Shown piece by piece: positions 48,573 to 52,641 of a stretch of 52,641 nt of DNA (positions are counted from its first letter, which is position 1; each line of letters opens with the position of its first letter). The position numbers and the translations under genes were made by a program. Source of the DNA: Acinetobacter silvestris (lineage in GTDB: Bacteria > Pseudomonadota > Gammaproteobacteria > Pseudomonadales > Moraxellaceae); contig NZ_NEGB01000011.1 in NCBI RefSeq assembly GCF_002135235.1, forward strand, positions 1 to 52,641, read 5' to 3'. Under the pieces are notes generated by a model. The model did not search any database, was not told where the DNA came from, and saw only the letters and a list, made by a program, of their open reading frames with translations.

Positions 48573-49472
48573 ATGAAGAAATTGTCTACCAAAGTTTTAA
48601 CAACAACACTTGGCGTTCTCTTGGCTGGCGGTGCTTTTTCTCAGGTTCAAGCCGCAGATACGCTGGCTAAAATCAAACAGTCTGGAAAAATTATTATTGG
48701 CTATCGTGAATCTTCAGATCCTATTTCCTATATTGTAGGTGGCAAACCTATGGGTTATGCAGTTGATATTTGTAATAATTTTGCAAATGAACTGAAAAAA
48801 GACCTGAAAATGCCGAATCTCAAGGTGGAATACAAAGCAGTCACCTCTTCAACGCGTATTCCAGAAATGTTGGCTGGAAATATTGATATGGAATGTGGTA
48901 CGACAACCAACTCTATTCAACGCCAACAACAAGTCAGTTTCTCGACCAATTACTATGCCACTGAAGTTCGTATGGCCGTTAAAGCCAATGCACCTATTAA
49001 AACGATTGCTGATTTAAATGGTAAAGCGGTTGTAACCACTCAAGGTACAACCTCTGATAAATACATTAAAATGGGTGAAAAAGGTGAACACATTAACGTA
49101 AATAATGTGTATGGCAAAGACCACTCAGATTCATTTGCGATGGTTGCTTCTGGTCGTGCAGCGGCATTTGTGATGGATGATAATATTCTAGCGGGCTTAA
49201 TTGCTAAGTCATCAAATCCAAAAGATTTTAAAATTGTAGGTCCTATTTTATCTTCTGAGCCTTATGGCATTATGTTACCTAAAGATGATGCAGCCTATAA
49301 AGCCATTGCAGATAAAGTGGTCAACATGATGTGGAAAAATGGTCAAATGGCTGCCCTGTATAAAAAATGGTTCCAATCTCCAATTGCACCTAAGAACATC
49401 AACCTAAATATGCCAATGAGCCCTTCATATTTAAAACTTAAAGCCCATCCAACTGATGCTGGTATTAGCTAA
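48573..49472 (+). CDS. gltI: Glutamate/aspartate ABC transporter, periplasmic binding protein
   Basis: 299 residues, a solute-binding protein of the GltI type. Signal peptide about 1-27 (ending VQAA). The ligand block IIGYRESSDPISYIVGG is typical of acidic amino-acid binders, and MECGTTTNSIQRQQQVSFS is the second conserved block. TGGAG is 8 nt before the ATG. First gene of gltIJKL. Aspartate/glutamate specificity is by family. Confidence 0.93.
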   Translation: MKKLSTKVLTTTLGVLLAGGAFSQVQAADTLAKIKQSGKIIIGYRESSDPISYIVGGKPMGYAVDICNNFANELKKDLKMPNLKVEYKAVTSSTRIPEMLAGNIDMECGTTTNSIQRQQQVSFSTNYYATEVRMAVKANAPIKTIADLNGKAVVTTQGTTSDKYIKMGEKGEHINVNNVYGKDHSDSFAMVASGRAAAFVMDDNILAGLIAKSSNPKDFKIVGPILSSEPYGIMLPKDDAAYKAIADKVVNMMWKNGQMAALYKKWFQSPIAPKNINLNMPMSPSYLKLKAHPTDAGIS

Positions 49473-49500
49473 AATTTAGACATAAATATACCCATTCATT

Positions 49501-49532
49501 ATAGGTCAAGATATTCGCGTATTTTGATCTAT
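49501..49532 (+). other. Intercistronic hairpin between gltI and gltJ
   Basis: 49501-49513 and 49520-49532 form a 13-bp stem (two G-U pairs) with a TTCGCG loop, in the 96-nt gap after gltI. There is no U-run after it, so an mRNA-stabilising or processing role is more likely. It would raise gltI protein over the membrane subunits. Confidence 0.55.
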
Positions 49533-49568
49533 AAAACATTTTAAAATTCGAAAATAAAAGGAGCACAC

Positions 49569-50411
49569 ATGTCCGTTGGCTCACTTAATTGGACCGCTTA
49601 TTGTCTCCCCTCAAATGAATATAGCTTAGATAAAGCAGCATGGGCTGAAACGATATGTAAGGCGATTGGTGGTGAAAGTTATTCACCTGTCGCAGATGCT
49701 CCCACATGGTTACAACTTTTAGGGGCAGGTGTTTGGACCATGGTATGGACAGCACTTGCAGCCTTTGTGGTTGCTTTTGTGATTGGTTCTATCATCGGTA
49801 TTCTACGCACAGTTCCCAATAAATCTTTAGCTTTCATTGGTACCTGCTATGTTGAGTTATTTCGCAATATCCCCCTTATCGTTCAATTATTTTTCTGGGC
49901 ATTTGTCTTTCCAGAACTACTCCCTTTAAGTTTAAGTACAGGTAGTGGTGAAATGGTACATGGCGGATGGTGGCAAAACATTCTCAATGACAACCCGACC
50001 ATTATTGGGGTATTTGCCTTAGGTTTATATACTGCTGCACGTATTGCTGAACAGGTTCGTGCCGGTATTATCACTGTGTCTACTGGTCAAAAAAATGCTG
50101 CGTTTGCAATTGGTCTGACCCAAGCACAAAGTTATCGCTATGTCATTTTACCGGTTGCATATCGAACAGTTTGGCCGACTCTAACCTCGGAAGCCATGAA
50201 CGTATTTAAAAATGCTGCAGTTTTATATGCACTCAGTATTCTCAATTTTTTCGCCTACACCAAAACAATGCGCGAAGAAACCTCGCAAGATATTGTAATT
50301 CTTATTTTATCAACGCCTGTGTATTTGATTATTACCTATAGTATTAAACTCATGATGGCGTGGGTTGAGAAACGTATGGCTGTTCCTGGCCTTGGCTCAG
50401 GAGATCAGTAA
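49569..50411 (+). CDS. gltJ: Glutamate/aspartate ABC transporter permease GltJ
   Basis: 280 residues, inner-membrane permease of the HisMQ type. It has an N-terminal periplasmic stretch followed by five or so helices. The EAA loop GQKNAAFAIGLTQAQSYRYV, which contacts the ATPase, is clear. AGGAG is close to the ATG. It ends 2 nt before gltK. Confidence 0.93.
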   Translation: MSVGSLNWTAYCLPSNEYSLDKAAWAETICKAIGGESYSPVADAPTWLQLLGAGVWTMVWTALAAFVVAFVIGSIIGILRTVPNKSLAFIGTCYVELFRNIPLIVQLFFWAFVFPELLPLSLSTGSGEMVHGGWWQNILNDNPTIIGVFALGLYTAARIAEQVRAGIITVSTGQKNAAFAIGLTQAQSYRYVILPVAYRTVWPTLTSEAMNVFKNAAVLYALSILNFFAYTKTMREETSQDIVILILSTPVYLIITYSIKLMMAWVEKRMAVPGLGSGDQ

Positions 50412-50413
50412 TT

Positions 50414-51091
50414 ATGGATTTCAGCGTATTACAAAACCAAGATGTCATGACGACATTGCTGCATGGCTTTAAATTTACCGTTACCGTTACCATTTTGGCA
50501 GTTATTGGCGGAATTTTAATTGGTACGCCTTTAGCAATGATGCGACTTTCAAAAAACAAATTCGCCAGTAATTTTGCAAAAATTTATGTCGATTTTTTTC
50601 GTGGTGTACCGTTAATTCAAGTCATTTTCATTTTCTATTTTTTACTACCAAAGTTTTTTGAATTTCAATCAGATACTTACTATGGGCCACTTTTTTCAAG
50701 TGTGGTCACATTTGCAATTTTTGAAGCAGCATTTTTTTCAGAAATTGTTCGTTCAGGAATTCAATCTGTATCCAAAGGTCAAGTCAATGCAGGCTACGCA
50801 CTTGGTTTTACCTATGGACAAACCATGTCAAATGTTGTTTTACCGCAAGCCTTCCGTAATATGCTGCCGGTATTACTGACACAGTCCATTGTATTGTTTC
50901 AAGACGTTTCATTGGTGTATGTCATCAGCGCGCCTGATTTTTTAGGCAATGCCAATACCCTTGCTAATACCTATGGTTCAGAAACCAAAGCTACATTCTA
51001 TCTAGTTGTAGCGATTGTTTACTTCTGTATTTCCTTTGCGCTTTCACGCTTGGTTAAGCGTTTACATCAAAAAATAGCCATAATTCGTTAA
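50414..51091 (+). CDS. gltK: Glutamate/aspartate ABC transporter permease GltK
   Basis: 225 residues, second HisMQ-type permease, pairing with GltJ. EAA-loop region: [20 protein letters not shown]. Five predicted membrane helices. It lies 2 nt after gltJ and 11 nt before gltL; co-transcription is certain from the spacing. Confidence 0.93.
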   Translation: MDFSVLQNQDVMTTLLHGFKFTVTVTILAVIGGILIGTPLAMMRLSKNKFASNFAKIYVDFFRGVPLIQVIFIFYFLLPKFFEFQSDTYYGPLFSSVVTFAIFEAAFFSEIVRSGIQSVSKGQVNAGYALGFTYGQTMSNVVLPQAFRNMLPVLLTQSIVLFQDVSLVYVISAPDFLGNANTLANTYGSETKATFYLVVAIVYFCISFALSRLVKRLHQKIAIIR

Positions 51092-51102
51092 GGAGAATCG
51101 AT

Positions 51103-51846
51103 ATGCCAATGATAGAAATACAACATATCTCAAAATGGTATGGAGATTTTCAAGTTTTAACTGACTGCTCAACAGCCATCGAAAAAGGTGAAGTTGTGGT
51201 GGTCTGTGGGCCTTCAGGTTCAGGTAAATCTACGCTCATTAAAACTGTAAATGCTTTAGAACCTTTCCAAGAAGGTAACATTATTGTAGATGGTACCGCA
51301 CTGAAAGACCCTAAAACTGATTTAGCGAAATTCCGTTCTCGTGTCGGCATGGTATTCCAACACTTTGAATTATTTCCGCACATGACTGTACTTGATAATT
51401 TAATGATAGGGCAAATTAAAGTGCTGAATCGAACTAAAGATGAAGCAAAGAAAAAAGCTCTTCAATATTTAGATCGTGTTGGTTTAGCTGTACACAAAGA
51501 TAAATTTCCAGGTCAACTTTCAGGTGGCCAGCAACAACGTGTCGCGATTGCGCGCGGCTTATGTATGGATCCAGTTTGTATGCTTTTTGATGAGCCAACC
51601 TCTGCACTTGACCCTGAAATGGTTGGCGAGGTTTTAGATGTCATGAGTCAACTGGCTAAAGAAGGTATGACTATGATGTGTGTCACCCACGAAATGGGCT
51701 TTGCGCGTAAAGTTTCAAGTCGTGTGATCTTTATGGATCAAGGGAAAATCATTGAAGACTGTTCAACATCTGACTTTTTTAATAAACCGGAAGAGCGACA
51801 TGAGCGGACAAAACACTTCTTAGATAAAATTTCAATGGTGCATTAA
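51103..51846 (+). CDS. gltL: Glutamate/aspartate ABC transporter ATPase GltL
   Basis: 247 residues. Walker [12 protein letters not shown]-loop near [11 protein letters not shown], signature [15 protein letters not shown], Walker [15 protein letters not shown] and H-loop VTHEM. It energises uptake through GltJK. AAGGAG lies before the ATG. Last gene of the operon, followed by a terminator. Confidence 0.95.
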   Translation: MPMIEIQHISKWYGDFQVLTDCSTAIEKGEVVVVCGPSGSGKSTLIKTVNALEPFQEGNIIVDGTALKDPKTDLAKFRSRVGMVFQHFELFPHMTVLDNLMIGQIKVLNRTKDEAKKKALQYLDRVGLAVHKDKFPGQLSGGQQQRVAIARGLCMDPVCMLFDEPTSALDPEMVGEVLDVMSQLAKEGMTMMCVTHEMGFARKVSSRVIFMDQGKIIEDCSTSDFFNKPEERHERTKHFLDKISMVH

Positions 51847-51873
51847 TTTAGGACTTTTTTATTTAATCAACTT

Positions 51874-51898
51874 AAAAGCAGATCACCTGATCTGCTTT
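51874..51898 (+). terminator. Terminator of gltIJKL
   Basis: AAAGCAGATC-acct-GATCTGCTTT, a perfect 10-bp stem about 30 nt after the gltL stop. The T-run is short but the stem is strong. Confidence 0.8.
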
Positions 51899-52064
51899 AT
51901 TGTAATGCTGCAACAAGCGACGATTCATACTTCGTTAAAATCATATTCTAACTACATAGGGAACAGGAAGTTTCCTAGACAAAAAACAACAATAATCGGT
52001 CTGAGTAATAGGAAGCCAGGTAGAACAGGAGTTTACCTAATGCACATATATGAAGCAACCCCCG
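51899..52064. other. Non-coding stretch with two related 19-nt segments
   Basis: No convincing gene. Two segments look like copies of one element: GAACAGGAAGTTTCCTAG (near 51960) and GAACAGGAGTTTACCTAA (near 52023), about 62 nt apart, the first nearly palindromic (AGGAA-gt-TTCCT). Origin unknown. Confidence 0.35.
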
Positions 52065-52396
52065 TCAGAAATGTGTAATTAGCAGTTGAACAATGTTCAA
52101 ATAACCATTTTCTGCTGTAGCTTGCAATGCAATATAACCCTCATCATCTCATCTTTTCTAATTTCATTACGAAAAATAGTATATATGTTGACATAACTTA
52201 GACCAGATCTAAACTTAAATTCTTTAAGTATATTCTCTAATTTATAAGAGTTTTATTTTATTTCAGAAGATGATAAATCCTCTAAACAATATATAAAAGA
52301 ATAATTCTGAAAATATAATCTAGTAAAAACTGTAAACTTTTCTAAGCTCCAATCCTTATCTAATAAAATTTTATACGCAGGTTTAATCTTATTCAT
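52065..52396 (-). pseudogene. Degraded gene remnant with one ankyrin-repeat segment
   Basis: On the minus strand, an ATG at 52396 opens a 47-codon frame (MNKIKPAYKILLDKDWSLEK...) stopped by TAA at 52253-52255. The same frame then continues for 51 more codons (including GLSYVNIYTIFRNEI) to a stop at 52097-52099. In another frame, 52148-52065 encodes 27 residues containing EGYIALQATAENGYLNIVQL, which fits an ankyrin repeat (G-x-x-AL...A-x-x-NG...IVQLL). The pattern suggests a frame-broken gene or debris of two. No ribosome-binding site was seen. Confidence 0.5.
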
Positions 52397-52451
52397 ATTA
52401 TTTTATTTTTTAACTTCGTATTATTTACTTCCTTATATTTCCCCCATAAAA

Positions 52452-52482
52452 AAACACCCCAACTGTTAAGTTGGGGTGTTTT
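52452..52482 (-). terminator. rRNA operon terminator
   Basis: ACACCCCAAC-tgttaa-GTTGGGGTGT: a perfect 10-bp GC-rich stem with flanking A and T runs, 12 nt past the 5S 3' end on the minus strand. Confidence 0.93.
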
Positions 52483-52494
52483 TAGAATTAATGA

Positions 52495-52608
52495 GCTGGC
52501 GATGACTTACTCTCACATGGGTAACCCCACACTACCATCAGCGCTAAGAGGTTTCACTTCTGAGTTCGGGAAGGGATCAGGTGGTTCACTCTTGCTATTG
52601 TCGCCAGC
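52495..52608 (-). rRNA. rrf: 5S ribosomal RNA
   Basis: 114 nt. On the minus strand it starts GCTGGCGACAATAGCAAGAG and ends with the complementary GTCATCGCCAGC. It contains the conserved CCCGAACTCAGAAGTGAAAC core of loops B and C. The 23S gene should lie just past the right edge; only 33 nt of spacer remain in the window. Confidence 0.97.
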
Positions 52609-52641
52609 ACAACTGTTTATGCTTACTCGCCAAGGTCTTAT

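Overview
The window is a low-GC gammaproteobacterial chromosome segment that I assign to Acinetobacter. The basis is the gene content and order: the str operon, the dadA-alr-ridA-cycA cluster, the six-gene fil locus next to pabB, and the ibaG-murA-hisG-hisD-hisC run beside rpoN and hpf. No plasmid, phage, insertion sequence, CRISPR array or tRNA gene was found. Species cannot be assigned by eye. Ribosomal genes lie at both ends, both reading leftward: the str operon (tuf cut by the left edge) and a 5S rRNA gene at the right edge.

Layout. 1-4 kb: rpsL, rpsG, fusA, tuf on the minus strand, with several RNA hairpins in the leader and gaps. 4-8.8 kb: an EcsC-family protein, fabB, hemJ and an acyltransferase. 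8.9-14 kb: D-/L-alanine catabolism (dadA, alr, ridA, cycA) with a divergent Lrp-type regulator. 14-17.2 kb: a HAD phosphatase divergent from thiD, a NERD protein, ogt, and an SMR guanidinium exporter behind a guanidine-II riboswitch. 17.4-20.7 kb: a copper-resistance operon, a CopL-like leader gene then copA and copB. 20.8-21 kb: five DnaA-box-like 9-mers at an exact 12-bp pitch beside an IHF-like site. 21-31.4 kb: mostly housekeeping genes (rpe, M48 protease with YjgN, fghA, a membrane C13 peptidase, rsmJ-uppP-tsaB, gamma-carbonic anhydrase, two NUDIX enzymes). 31.4-39.4 kb: filA-filF. 39.7-48 kb: pabB, hisC, hisD, hisG, murA, ibaG, hpf, rpoN. 48.5-51.9 kb: a glutamate/aspartate ABC transporter gltIJKL behind a sigma-54 promoter. 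51.9-52.5 kb: gene debris, including one ankyrin-repeat remnant, then the rRNA terminator and 5S rRNA.

How the parts work together. The dad cluster imports and catabolises alanine and detoxifies the 2-aminoacrylate type intermediates that PLP enzymes release. The copper operon appears to be wired so that translation of the CopL-like leader gene opens the copA ribosome-binding site. RpoN is encoded back-to-back with an operon whose promoter has the exact GG-N10-GC layout it recognises. The fil locus combines a C39 peptidase, an outer-membrane barrel, a FadL-like barrel, a lipoprotein and a repetitive secreted protein. That parts list resembles the Pseudomonas Fap functional-amyloid exporter.

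The candidates most worth following are the 12-bp DnaA-box array, the copL-copA hairpin, the Fap-like reading of fil, and the structured RNA leaders in the str and dad operons.
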